A program made the position numbers and the translations under genes. A stretch of DNA of 64,000 bases from Desulfitobacterium dehalogenans ATCC 51507 (GTDB taxonomy: Bacteria > Bacillota > Desulfitobacteriia > Desulfitobacteriales > Desulfitobacteriaceae), in the NCBI RefSeq assembly GCF_000243155.2, contig NC_018017.1, forward strand, positions 4,257,754 through 4,321,753, given 5' to 3'. The notes under the pieces are model-generated. The model worked only from the letters and a program-made list of their open reading frames with translations, was not told the DNA's origin and ran no database searches. This document shows, piece by piece, positions 34,515 through 45,048 of the stretch. The first letter of the stretch is position 1. The number at the start of each line of letters is the position of its first letter.

Positions 34515-35583
34515 TTTCCGTGCCCCCCTTTTCTTTTCTGAACTTTGCAGGAAGCAGCCTTTCTTTTAAAGCTTGCAAATGGCTCTTAAAGGCATCATTG
34601 TTGGTGGCCAGCATGATCAGGATGAGAACGATTGCATATAAAAGCATGCGGTAGCTGTTAAACTGACGCAGCAGCTCAGGGAGTATGGTCAGTAGGGTGG
34701 CGGCGATAATCGAGCCCCGAATATTACCCAGACCTCCCAGGACCACAAAAACAAGAATCAGGATCGAGGTATTGAAACCGAACTTAGAGGCAATGATGGT
34801 GGAATAATTCATGGCAAACAAAGTACCTGCGGCACCAGCCAGGGCGGCGGAGGTGACAAAAGCCATCAGCTTATACTTAGTGATATGAATACCCACACTC
34901 TCCGCTGCAATGCGGTTGTCGCGCAAGGCCATAATTGCCCGTCCCGAACGGCTGTCAATCAGATTCAGTACGATAAACAGAGTAATCAGTATGAGGACAA
35001 AACCGATGGTAAAAGTGGAAAGCTTGGGTATACCTGTGATGCCCAGAGGTCCGTCGATAATGACTCTGCCGCCGTCACCAAGGTTCAGGGCATTGGCGTC
35101 GCTAAGAAAGCTAACATGCAGCCCCGCTTTATCCAACCCTACATAAAGGATGTTGATAATATTTTTTATAATTTCTCCGAAAGCCAGAGTGACGATGGCC
35201 AAATAGTCGCCTTTAAGACGCAGGACAGGTATTCCGATCAGGAAACCGGCTACTCCGGCGAAAAAAGCACCTACGATAAGAGATACGATCAAGCGCAGGA
35301 TCGTGATGGGTATGATCTGCTCCAGGCTTATGCAAGCCACGACACCCGCAAAGGCACCGATACTCATAAAACCCGCGTGGCCTAAAGACAGCTCACCCAG
35401 TATGCCTACGGTCAGGTTCAGTGAAATAGCCAAGATCACATAAGCGCAGATGGGAACCAGCTGCCCTTGAAGGGAGGAGCTGATATTGCCGCCGCTTATA
35501 AGCAATTGGACAATAATATAAGCCACTATAACTAAGGCGTAAGTAGTGAGGTTTTTACGTGTCGATTTTTTCAATACGATCAT
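34507..35583 (-). CDS. livM: Branched-chain amino acid ABC transporter permease LivM
   Basis: 358 aa, hydrophobic, with the LivM motifs GELSLGHAGFMSIGAFAG and ALRDNRIAAESVGIHITKYK. About ten membrane segments. Start is the ATG at 35581-35583 behind GAGGTGG, and a GTG three codons earlier overlaps that site. It follows livH after 10 nt and forms the membrane channel with it. Confidence 0.95.
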   Translation of the reverse strand: MIVLKKSTRKNLTTYALVIVAYIIVQLLISGGNISSSLQGQLVPICAYVILAISLNLTVGILGELSLGHAGFMSIGAFAGVVACISLEQIIPITILRLIVSLIVGAFFAGVAGFLIGIPVLRLKGDYLAIVTLAFGEIIKNIINILYVGLDKAGLHVSFLSDANALNLGDGGRVIIDGPLGITGIPKLSTFTIGFVLILITLFIVLNLIDSRSGRAIMALRDNRIAAESVGIHITKYKLMAFVTSAALAGAAGTLFAMNYSTIIASKFGFNTSILILVFVVLGGLGNIRGSIIAATLLTILPELLRQFNSYRMLLYAIVLILIMLATNNDAFKSHLQALKERLLPAKFRKEKGGTENG

Positions 35584-35593
35584 AGCATCCACC

Positions 35594-36475
35594 TCATACT
35601 TTCTCGTTGATCTTTTTGCCCAGAAGACCGGTGGGCTTGATCAACAAAGTAAGAATAAGGACGGAGAACACGATGGCATCGGAAAGCTGGGTGGAGATAT
35701 AACCCTTGCCGAATATCTCGATGACACCCAGCAGTATACCGCCGATCATAGCGCCGGGTATGGAACCGATTCCGCCAAGCACGGCGGCAGTGAAAGCCTT
35801 GATGCCGGGCATGGAGCCCGTGGTGGGCATCAAGGTGGGATAAGCAGAGCAAAGGAGAACGCCGGCAATCGCCGCCAGGGCAGAGCCGATGGCAAAGGTA
35901 ACGGAGATGGTGAAGTTAACGTTGATGCCCATCAACTGAGCCGCCCCCTTGTCCTCTGAGCAGGCGCGCATAGCCTTACCCATTTTGGTCTTTCCGGTGA
36001 ACCAGGTCAGGGCGGCCATAATGATAAGACAGGCGACTATCGTGACGATAGCGATAACAGAGATGGTCAGCTGGCCGTCGAAAAGCTTCAGGGAGGCATT
36101 TCCTACTACGGAAGTGAACACCTTAGGATTAGAAGACCAGAGCAGCAAAGCGGAATTCTGCAGAAAATAGCTCACACCGATAGCAGTGATAAGCACGGCC
36201 AAGGAGGTTGCCGCTCTAAGCGGCTTGTAGGCCAGGCGCTCTATGACCACCCCCAGGATAGTACATACCACCATGGCCAGAAGCACACCGAAGACTGGGT
36301 GCAGATTCCCACGTGTGGTAGCGAAAAAGCAAACATAGGCACCGACCATGATCACATCGCCATGGGCAAAGTTCAGCATTTTGGCAATGCCGTAGACCAT
36401 TGTATAGCCCAGAGCTATGATGGCATAGACGCTGCCAAGACTGAGTCCGCTGATCAGAAAAGAGAGAAAGGTCAT
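35594..36475 (-). CDS. livH: Branched-chain amino acid ABC transporter permease LivH
   Basis: 293 aa with eight or so membrane segments, starting LISGLSLGSVYAIIALGYTM and containing ACSEDKGAAQLMGINVN, the EAA-like loop that contacts the ATPase, and the LivH-type end KPTGLLGKK. Separated from livK by a hairpin at 36554-36575 that probably limits readthrough. Confidence 0.96.
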   Translation of the reverse strand: MTFLSFLISGLSLGSVYAIIALGYTMVYGIAKMLNFAHGDVIMVGAYVCFFATTRGNLHPVFGVLLAMVVCTILGVVIERLAYKPLRAATSLAVLITAIGVSYFLQNSALLLWSSNPKVFTSVVGNASLKLFDGQLTISVIAIVTIVACLIIMAALTWFTGKTKMGKAMRACSEDKGAAQLMGINVNFTISVTFAIGSALAAIAGVLLCSAYPTLMPTTGSMPGIKAFTAAVLGGIGSIPGAMIGGILLGVIEIFGKGYISTQLSDAIVFSVLILTLLIKPTGLLGKKINEKV

Positions 36476-36546
36476 AACTCACACACCTTCATTTAGTTTG
36501 AGCATATTCGTAGTTTGAGCATATTCGGAAAAGACCACATAACGGA

Positions 36547-36575
36547 TAAAAGGCTGCCGAGTATGTACTCGGCAG
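36547..36575 (-). terminator. Partial terminator between livK and livH
   Basis: Perfect 10-bp stem CTGCCGAGTA / TACTCGGCAG with a 2-nt loop (36554-36575), followed on the minus strand by CCTTTTATCC. It explains how the binding protein can be made in excess of the permease. Confidence 0.65.
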
Positions 36576-36611
36576 TCCTCTCGACAAACCATTTGAAAGG
36601 GCAGCAGTTTC

Positions 36612-37793
36612 TTAGTCCATACCGACGTAGGTACCCTTTTCTATGACCATTCCTTTAGGTGTCTTAGAAACTTCACCAGTCTTGGCCCATGTCATTTTCT
36701 CACCGGTAAGTCCGTCAACAGAAATAGTAGGGAATACTTGGACCAGTTTCTCACAGATATCGGCGGCCTTCATATCAGGGGTGATGCCTGCAGTCTCAAT
36801 GGCTTTCTTGTAGGCATACACGACATCATAACCGTCGGCAGCGAACTGGTTGGGAGTCTCTTTAAATAGTTCTTGATATTTCTTGACGAAGTTGACGGTG
36901 CGCTCATCGGTAGCATCGGCACTGAAGGGAGTCAGCAGCATAACGCCTTCAGCCAAGGATGTATCAAAGTTCTCCAGAGTCAGAATGCCGTCCATGCCGT
37001 CCACACCGAAGTACTTGGGGGAGTAGTCCATAGACTTAGCCTGCTGGAGTATCAGAGAGGCCGGTGTATAATACATAGGCAGGAAGATTAAATCTGCGCC
37101 ATTTTTCTTAGCGTCGGCCAGCTGAACGGAAAAGTCGGTCTGGCTGTCCTCGGTGAAGGTGGTTGTGGAAACAATCGCCAGGTTCAGTTCTTTGGCTTTG
37201 CTAACGAAAGTATTATAGATTCCCTTGGAATAGACATCGTCATTCTTGTAGATAACCGCAATTTTTGTGCCAAGCTTTTTGTCAGCGATATACTGAGCGG
37301 AAGCTGAACCCTGGTTGGGGTCGGCGAAGCACATCTGATAGACATTATCCTTGCCCTCAGTGACAGCGGGAGCGGATGCGGAGGGAGTCAGGGCAAATAT
37401 ACGATCGTTAAACATCTCAGCACTGGTGGCCACACCAGGCGTGCTGGTCACGGAGCCGAGGGTCATCTGCACGCCCCAGTCCTTCAGCTTATTGTAAGCA
37501 TTAACGGCCTTCTCGGCGTCATGCTCGTCATCTTCATATTTGAGTTCGAACTGGATGCCACCCAGGGCATTAATCTCTTCCACAGCAATCTGCGCGCCAT
37601 TCTTGGCCGCGTTGCCGTAAATGGCTGCTCCGCCGGTCAGAGGACCGGTACCGCCAATCTTAAAGGCGGTTGCAGCCGGTTCTTTGCCGCCTGCGTTGGG
37701 TGTTTCAGCAGGAGGCTTTTCCGTGCCTCCGCAACCTGACAAAAGGCCTACGGTCAGGACGAGAGAGAATAGGATACCGAACATTCTTTTCAT
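36612..37793 (-). CDS. livK: Branched-chain amino acid ABC transporter substrate-binding lipoprotein
   Basis: 393 aa: lipoprotein signal (ILFSLVLTVGLLSGCGG), a Pro/Gly-rich tether, then a type I periplasmic-binding fold (FKIGGTGPLTGGAAIYGNAA; AVIYKNDDVYSKGIYNTFVS). It captures the substrate outside the membrane for LivHMGF. The ligand cannot be fixed from sequence. The upstream region to the tRNA-Lys gene carries the direct repeats at 37947-38004. Confidence 0.94.
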   Translation of the reverse strand: MKRMFGILFSLVLTVGLLSGCGGTEKPPAETPNAGGKEPAATAFKIGGTGPLTGGAAIYGNAAKNGAQIAVEEINALGGIQFELKYEDDEHDAEKAVNAYNKLKDWGVQMTLGSVTSTPGVATSAEMFNDRIFALTPSASAPAVTEGKDNVYQMCFADPNQGSASAQYIADKKLGTKIAVIYKNDDVYSKGIYNTFVSKAKELNLAIVSTTTFTEDSQTDFSVQLADAKKNGADLIFLPMYYTPASLILQQAKSMDYSPKYFGVDGMDGILTLENFDTSLAEGVMLLTPFSADATDERTVNFVKKYQELFKETPNQFAADGYDVVYAYKKAIETAGITPDMKAADICEKLVQVFPTISVDGLTGEKMTWAKTGEVSKTPKGMVIEKGTYVGMD

Positions 37794-37946
37794 TATACCT
37801 TCTCCTTATAACAGATTTTATGATTATTCGAGTTTGTGAATATACCAACAATGAAATAGCACATACTCTTTTCAACAATTCTATCCCTCGAATAATCAGA
37901 AAGATAAAATAATTTTAGCCTCCAAGGGCCTGCCTGTCAAGGTAAA

Positions 37947-38004
37947 TATTATGCAACAGATAAATATTATTATGCAATAGAATATAACAGATAATTATTA
38001 TGCA
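37947..38004. repeat. Three TATTATGCA direct repeats upstream of livK
   Basis: TATTATGCA occurs at 37947-37955, 37968-37976 and 37996-38004, 21 and 28 nt apart, and the last two are each preceded by ACAGATAA. They lie about 150-210 nt before the livK start in an AT-rich gap. They could be regulator sites for the transport operon. Confidence 0.45.
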
Positions 38005-38090
38005 CGGTGTCTATTAGGGGGGTCTTATCCATACAAATTAATTAAAAAAAAAGCTTGCATTCCTTAGAACACAAGCGTTTTTAGTAAATA

Positions 38091-38166
38091 TGGTGAGCCA
38101 TCCGCGACTCGAACGCGGGACACCCTGATTAAAAGTCAGGTGCTCTACCGACTGAGCTAATGGCTC
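38091..38166 (-). tRNA. trnK: tRNA-Lys (UUU)
   Basis: Acceptor GAGCCAT / ATGGCTC with discriminator A and encoded CCA, anticodon loop CTTTTAA giving TTT, T-loop GCGTTCGAGTCGC. 76 nt, single gene between livK and purA. Confidence 0.98.
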
Positions 38167-38309
38167 AAAACTCACTCACGAATACGAATTCTACAGCAAA
38201 TTTAAGAGCTTGTCAATATTTTTTATTAAAAAAATATATCTTTTTTTTACCTATCTAAACCCATAAAAATCTATGGGCTTTACTTTTCATTGTTGCACTA
38301 CTGATGTTC

Positions 38310-39629
<1,320 letters not shown>

Positions 39630-39650
39630 TTATTTCTTTTCCTGAAATCT

Positions 39651-40952
39651 TTACTTCAATAAGCCCAGACGTTTAAAAATATCGTCAATATGCTTAAGAT
39701 GATAGCTCCAATCAAACAAAGCGCTGATTTCCTCGCGGGTGAGTATCTCCATGACCTGTGAATTTTCCTGAATCACTTCCCGGAAGTCCCGCCCGGCGTC
39801 CCATGCCGCAAAGGCAGCTTGCTGAACCCATTGGTAGGCTTCTTCCCGCATACACCCTTTATCGACTAAGGCAAGAAGGACCCGTTGAGAGGAAGTTAAT
39901 CCATAGGTTTTGAGGAGATTATCCATCATACGATCGGATTGAATGCGTAAACCCTTAATAACCCGGGTCATTTGCCGCAGCATATGGTCCAGTAAAATAC
40001 AGCTGTCGGGAAGAATCACTCTCTCCACAGAGGAATGAGTCATATCCCGCTCATGCCAGAGAGCTACATTTTCCATAGCTGCCAGGGCATTGCCGCGAAG
40101 TAACCGAGACATTCCTGCGATCTGCTCACAGGTTATAGGGTTTCTCTTATGAGGCATGGCAGAAGACCCTTTTTGTCCTTCAGCAAAGGACTCCTCAACT
40201 TCCAGTATATCTGTGCGCTGAAGATTGCGAATCTCTGTAGCCATTTTCTCAAGAGTGCTCCCAATCAAAGCCAATGTGGTGACATAATGAGCATGACGGT
40301 CCCGCTGAAGAATCTGATTGCTGACTAATGCCGGCTTGAGACCCAATTTGACACAGACTGCTTCTTCGACTTCCGGGGAGACATTGGCATAGGTCCCTAC
40401 CGCACCGGAAATCTTACCAACTCGGATCGACTCAATGGCTGATTCTAGTCGCTCGATCTGACGTTCAACTTCAGCCATCCATAAGGCCAGTTTCAAGCCG
40501 AAGGTCAGAGGTTCAGCATGAATGCCATGGGTGCGGCCTACCATAAGAATATCTTTGCTTTCGATTGCCCGCTCTGCCAATGTCTCACGCAATGCCCGCA
40601 AATCCTTAAGCAAAAGGTGACCGGCATCTCTTAATGCTAAACTGAGTCCCGTATCCTTAACGTCGGAGGAAGTTAAACCCAGATGCAGGTATTTTCCCGC
40701 TTCACCGACCTCTTCCACAACTCCCTGCAAAAAAGCGATGAGATCATGACGAACGACTTTTTCTATCTGAGCTATTCGTTCCGGATTGACTTTGGCTTTT
40801 TTGCGGATCTCGGGTAGAACCTGTGCCGGAATCTCACCTCGCTCAGCCATCACCTCAGCCACGGCCAACTCAACTTCCAGCCAACGCTCATATTCATATC
40901 CTTCCCGCCATAATTGGCCCATTTCAGGATGTGTATATCGATTAATCAACAA
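39651..40952 (-). CDS. purB: Adenylosuccinate lyase
   Basis: PurB cleaves adenylosuccinate to AMP and also SAICAR in purine synthesis. 433 aa with HLGLTSSDVKDTGL, VGRTHGIHAEPLTFG and the signature GSSAMPHKRNPITCE, where Ser of the flexible loop is catalytic. Start is TTG at 40950-40952, 6 nt after AGGGGGA. The inverted repeat at 41126-41165 upstream resembles PurR boxes. Confidence 0.98.
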   Translation of the reverse strand: MLINRYTHPEMGQLWREGYEYERWLEVELAVAEVMAERGEIPAQVLPEIRKKAKVNPERIAQIEKVVRHDLIAFLQGVVEEVGEAGKYLHLGLTSSDVKDTGLSLALRDAGHLLLKDLRALRETLAERAIESKDILMVGRTHGIHAEPLTFGLKLALWMAEVERQIERLESAIESIRVGKISGAVGTYANVSPEVEEAVCVKLGLKPALVSNQILQRDRHAHYVTTLALIGSTLEKMATEIRNLQRTDILEVEESFAEGQKGSSAMPHKRNPITCEQIAGMSRLLRGNALAAMENVALWHERDMTHSSVERVILPDSCILLDHMLRQMTRVIKGLRIQSDRMMDNLLKTYGLTSSQRVLLALVDKGCMREEAYQWVQQAAFAAWDAGRDFREVIQENSQVMEILTREEISALFDWSYHLKHIDDIFKRLGLLK

Positions 40953-41125
40953 AAAAGTCCCCCTAAATCTTCATTCCCTTCGAACCCCTGTCCGAACGAT
41001 TCCTTAGTTGACTCCTTAAGCTGGACCCCACTAGAATAAGTCCCCAATATTTTTCCCTTAATAACAAAAATCATTCCCAGACCAATTTTATCTTAGCAGT
41101 CGCCCTTATTTCTTGTCAATAAAAA

Positions 41126-41165
41126 ATACGAACATTAAGGATATTTTATTCCTTAATGTTCGTAT
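41126..41165. promoter_or_regulatory. 16-bp perfect inverted repeat upstream of purBA, PurBox-like
   Basis: ATACGAACATTAAGGA (41126-41141) and its exact complement (41150-41165) flank an 8-nt spacer, 174 nt upstream of purB. The CGAACATTA core resembles the PurBox recognised by Firmicute PurR, although the spacing of the two CGAA cores is larger than in Bacillus. It lacks a T-run on the minus strand next to the stem. Confidence 0.5.
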
Positions 41166-41197
41166 ATGTAGGTAAACTTTCTGCTTCAATTATTAAT

Positions 41198-41229
41198 CCA
41201 AAAAGCCTAAAGACTTTCGTCCTTAGGCT
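41198..41229 (-). terminator. Intrinsic terminator of dnaB
   Basis: On the minus strand AGCCTAAGGAC-GAAA-GTCTTTAGGCT, closed by a GAAA tetraloop, is followed by TTTTTGG. The stem overlaps the dnaB stop codon. Confidence 0.85.
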
Positions 41230-42557
41230 GAAAGATGCTGACGATCCAGGTTCACAAACTTTGTAAACTCTTTGAGGTACCCCAGTTCTACCGATCCCAC
41301 CGGTCCGTTCCGATGCTTGCCGATGATGATTTCGGCGATTCCCTTTTTATCCGATTCAGGGTTATAGTATTCATCCCGATAAATAAAGGAGATGACATCG
41401 GCATCCGCCTCAATGGCACCGGATTCTAATAAGTCGGACATAATCGGCCGCTTATCCTGACGTTGTTCTACCCCCCGGTTGAGCTGAGAAAGGGCAATGA
41501 CCGGAACATTCAATTCCCGGGCAATCCCTTTGAGCCCTCGGGAGATCTGAGCAACTTCCTGCTGACGACTTTCCGCTCGTCTTCCTAAAGACATGAGCTG
41601 CAGGTAATCGATGACAATCAGCCCGAGACCGTGCTCCATTTTCAACCGTCTTGCTTTGGAGCGTAATTCAGCAAGGGAAATCCCTACGGTATCATCAATA
41701 AAAATCTCAGCTTCGGAGAGAGGGCCTACCGCTCGTGTAAGCTTAGGCCAGTCCGTGTCCAGTAGATCTCCTGTACGGACTCTTTGTTGATCCACCATAG
41801 CTTCCGAACAAAGCATACGTTGAACTAGTTGTTCCTTGGACATTTCCAAGCTGAAGAGAGCTACCGGAACATTCGCCCTTACCGCAGCATTTTGGGCCAT
41901 ATTCAGTACCAAGGCCGTTTTACCCATGGAGGGACGGGCGGCAATAACAATCAGATCCGAGGGCTGCCAGCCGGATGTCATACGATCCAGTTCCGTAAAA
42001 AAGGTAGGAACTCCCGTCAGACTCCCTTTATTGGCATAGAGGGTTTCGATTTTTTCAAAGGTATTGACCAAGATATTACGGATGGATTCGAAGCCGTCCT
42101 TCACCTGTCTCTGAGAAAGATCCATAATTACTTTTTCGGCTTCTTCCAATAAAGATGTGGCGGCTTCTCCCGGTTCATAGCCTTTCTCCGCAATTTGTCC
42201 GGTACTGCGAATGAGTTGGCGTAATAGGGATTTCTCCGCTACAATCCTGGCATAATACTCACAGTTTACTGCAGAAGGAACAGAGCGAGCGATTTGGGAA
42301 ATGGTAGCAATACCACCGATTTGTTCAAGCCGCCCGCTTTGACGAAGACTTTCCGCTACGGAAACTAAGTCAATCGGATCTCCCTTTTCAAAGAGATCTC
42401 GTAGTGCAAGAAAGACCTGGCGGTGATTATCCCGATAAAAATCCTCGGGTTGCAATACTTCAAAAACGGAACTCCCCACTTCCGGATCAAGCATTAATGC
42501 GCCTAAAACCGATTGTTCCGCCTCTAAATTATGGGGGGGAACTCTGGTAAGTTCCAT
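41223..42557 (-). CDS. dnaB: Replicative DNA helicase DnaB
   Basis: 444 aa. N-terminal domain (PPHNLEAEQSVLGALMLD), linker, and RecA-like motor with Walker A ARPSMGKTA, IVIDYLQLMS and the arginine-finger region RDEYYNPES. It is the hexameric helicase at the fork. The start overlaps the end of lonB by 29 nt, and the lon frame carries its AGGAGGAG ribosome site. Confidence 0.98.
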   Translation of the reverse strand: MELTRVPPHNLEAEQSVLGALMLDPEVGSSVFEVLQPEDFYRDNHRQVFLALRDLFEKGDPIDLVSVAESLRQSGRLEQIGGIATISQIARSVPSAVNCEYYARIVAEKSLLRQLIRSTGQIAEKGYEPGEAATSLLEEAEKVIMDLSQRQVKDGFESIRNILVNTFEKIETLYANKGSLTGVPTFFTELDRMTSGWQPSDLIVIAARPSMGKTALVLNMAQNAAVRANVPVALFSLEMSKEQLVQRMLCSEAMVDQQRVRTGDLLDTDWPKLTRAVGPLSEAEIFIDDTVGISLAELRSKARRLKMEHGLGLIVIDYLQLMSLGRRAESRQQEVAQISRGLKGIARELNVPVIALSQLNRGVEQRQDKRPIMSDLLESGAIEADADVISFIYRDEYYNPESDKKGIAEIIIGKHRNGPVGSVELGYLKEFTKFVNLDRQHLSA

Positions 42558-44538
42558 GACCTTCTCCTCCTAAAAACTCAAATAAGGCATATTCAAGGGC
42601 TTCCCGGAAGGTTTCTATGGAAATCACCTGTATTCCTTGGAGACCGGAGGGTATATCTGCCTGATTTTCTTTGGGAATGAGGACGGTTTTTACCCCGGCC
42701 TGCTTGGCTCCGAAGATCTTCTCAGCGATGCCCCCTACGGGTCGTACTCTTCCTTGAATTGATATTTCACCGGTTACGGCTATATCTTGCCGCAGGGGTA
42801 TGTTTTTCAATGCGCTGTAAATGGCCAAGGTGGTGGCACATCCCGCGGAGGGTCCATCGATATTTCCTCCCCCTACCACGTTAACATGGACGTCGTAGTC
42901 TTTGAGGTCTTCACCGGTGAGGGAACGAATGACTGCCGTAGCATTGAATACAGCATCCCGAGCCATACTGCCGGCGGTTTCATTGAAGCGGATGGTGCCT
43001 TTTCCTTCCCGACCTGGGAAAACAATGGCCTCAAGCTCAATGACGGAACCTACAAAGCCATGAACGCCGAGGCCCAAAATCTTCCCTATCTCACCATGGT
43101 TCTCAGCCTTATGAGAGATATAGGGCGTAAGCCGAGCTGAGCGCAATACTTCGTAGACTTCCTCAACCTGCACCAGAACTTCCGGCTGTTCCGGGTGACG
43201 GTAGCGGGACAGCCCATAAGCATCGGTAAGGATGGTATTGGCCTTCCTTCCCTCAAAGACATAATTACTGATAACCTCCGGAACGTTTTCCACCAGGTTT
43301 GCCCCCAACTTCTGGGCAGCCTGGGAAACGATGTGCTGAATATCCCTTGGTTCTAAAGGATTGAAATAAATCTCTGCACAGCGGGATCGCAAAGCAGGGT
43401 TGATTTCCCTGGGATCCCGGGTGGTTGCCCCAATTAACACAAAATCGGCAGGGGCACCCTCTTCGAAGAGCTTTTTGATATAAAGAGGTACCTGAGGGTC
43501 GTTGGGGTCATAATAAGCGGATTCGAAAGAAACCCGTTTATCCTCCAATACTTTAAGAAGCTTATTTAAGAGAACAGGGTCCATCTCCCCAATTTCATCA
43601 ATGAATAAAATGCCCCCATGAGCATCACTGACTAAGCCCAGCTTCGGTTCAGGAATTCCGGTCTCTGCCAAATCCCGCTTGGCCCCCTGGTAGATGGGAT
43701 CATGAACGGAGCCCAATAATGGATTGGTAACATCCCGGGGGTCCCACCGCAAGGTGGTACCATCCACTTCCACAAAGGGAGCACTCTCGGCAAAGGGAGA
43801 GTTAACATTCTTTTTGACTTCCTCTAAAGCCACTCGGGCAGCCGAGGTTTTGCCAACACCCGGAGGTCCATAAATAATAATGTGCTGAGGATAGGGCGTT
43901 GCCAGCTTAGCTAAGAGAAACTGCATGGGGATTTCCTGACCTATGATTTCCGCGACGGCTTGAGGTCGCAGGACTTCCGAAACAGAGCTGGCCAGCTTCA
44001 CCTGATTCATCTTTTCGATATGAGCTAATTTCTTGAGGGTCTGGGCATTATCCGGTCCGGAATTTTCCTTCAGAAGCTGGCTTTTTATTTCTTTAACGTA
44101 ATCCTCATGCCGCTCCTGCATTTTATCCGCAACAGCTTTATCCAAACGATCTTCAACAGCCCTCCGGGCAATCAGCTCAGCTAAGTGGTCCTCAATCTCC
44201 ATAAGAAGCTGGGGAATCTCCTCCTCACTGGGTAAGGGACGGTCCGTCGGATCGTCCAAAATGAGCTTAAGAAGGCCGGCCGTACGCTCCTGAATCGTAT
44301 CGGATTGAATAAGAGGAATGGCCTCAAGGCGGGTTGCCTTTAAGACCAATTTATCGCTCCCATAATAATTAGCAAGGAGGGTATAGAGGGCGTCCACTTC
44401 ATGATGCCATTTCTCATGGGCGCTCTGGATATCCTCTTTTCTCTCTTCCTCCTGGCTGCTTAATGAGTCCTTTTCTTCTACCTCTTGAATTTCTTCGGTT
44501 TTATTTTTTTTAAACCAATGATTTAATAACCCTTTCAT
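42529..44538 (-). CDS. lonB: ATP-dependent protease LonB
   Basis: 669 aa. The AAA+ module has Walker A YGPPGVGKTSAARV and Walker B GGILFIDEIGEMDP, and the C-terminal serine-lysine protease domain has Ser in DGPSAGCATT and Lys in GVKTVLIPKEN. The Lon N-domain is absent and is replaced by ~170 helical residues, the layout of Clostridia and Bacillus LonB, which in Bacillus is a forespore protease. A Lys-rich patch at the N-terminus may be a membrane or protein contact. Confidence 0.93.
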   Translation of the reverse strand: MKGLLNHWFKKNKTEEIQEVEEKDSLSSQEEERKEDIQSAHEKWHHEVDALYTLLANYYGSDKLVLKATRLEAIPLIQSDTIQERTAGLLKLILDDPTDRPLPSEEEIPQLLMEIEDHLAELIARRAVEDRLDKAVADKMQERHEDYVKEIKSQLLKENSGPDNAQTLKKLAHIEKMNQVKLASSVSEVLRPQAVAEIIGQEIPMQFLLAKLATPYPQHIIIYGPPGVGKTSAARVALEEVKKNVNSPFAESAPFVEVDGTTLRWDPRDVTNPLLGSVHDPIYQGAKRDLAETGIPEPKLGLVSDAHGGILFIDEIGEMDPVLLNKLLKVLEDKRVSFESAYYDPNDPQVPLYIKKLFEEGAPADFVLIGATTRDPREINPALRSRCAEIYFNPLEPRDIQHIVSQAAQKLGANLVENVPEVISNYVFEGRKANTILTDAYGLSRYRHPEQPEVLVQVEEVYEVLRSARLTPYISHKAENHGEIGKILGLGVHGFVGSVIELEAIVFPGREGKGTIRFNETAGSMARDAVFNATAVIRSLTGEDLKDYDVHVNVVGGGNIDGPSAGCATTLAIYSALKNIPLRQDIAVTGEISIQGRVRPVGGIAEKIFGAKQAGVKTVLIPKENQADIPSGLQGIQVISIETFREALEYALFEFLGGEGHGTYQSSPP

Positions 44539-44564
44539 TAGGGACCCCTTTCACAGTTGCCTGA

Positions 44565-45011
44565 TCATGATGCTTTGACATGGACTTGAAATTGAGCTGT
44601 GACTTCTGGATGCAATTTGGCATGTACATTAAAGGTTCCCAGTGCTTTGATAGGTTCTTTTAGCTCCAGCTTGCGGCGATCCACATCAATCCCATACTTT
44701 GCTTTGAGTGCCTCGGCGATCTCTTTATTGGTGACGGAACCAAAAAGCTTGCCCCCTTCACCGCTCTTTGTGACTATCTCTACGGAAAGGGAGCTCAGCT
44801 TTGTCGCCAAAGCTTGCGCCTCCTGCTTCTCTTTTTCTTTTTTCTTTTCTTCATTAGCCTTTTTAGAAGCTAAATCATTGAGATTACCCGATGTAGCTTC
44901 TACAGCTAAGCCTTTAGGAAAAAGAAAGTTCCGTGCATAGCCATCTGAAGCCTCACAGACTTGCCCTTTCTTTCCCAACCCTTTAACATCAGTTTTTAAA
45001 ATTACTTTCAT
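44565..45011 (-). CDS. rplI: 50S ribosomal protein L9
   Basis: 148 aa with the L9 signature [20 protein letters not shown] followed by [10 protein letters not shown], a long charged central helix and the C-terminal domain. Located between a DUF2232 membrane protein and lonB in the order ssb-rpsR...rplI-dnaB typical of Firmicutes. Confidence 0.98.
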   Translation of the reverse strand: MKVILKTDVKGLGKKGQVCEASDGYARNFLFPKGLAVEATSGNLNDLASKKANEEKKKEKEKQEAQALATKLSSLSVEIVTKSGEGGKLFGSVTNKEIAEALKAKYGIDVDRRKLELKEPIKALGTFNVHAKLHPEVTAQFQVHVKAS

Positions 45012-45048
45012 TTAAAACCCTCCATTCTGCAATCCTTAAACTGTTATT

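Noticed and set aside
38259..38281. Hairpin CCCATA/TATGGG after purA as a terminator
   Set aside because: Only six base pairs and a weak T-run on the minus strand; not strong enough to annotate.
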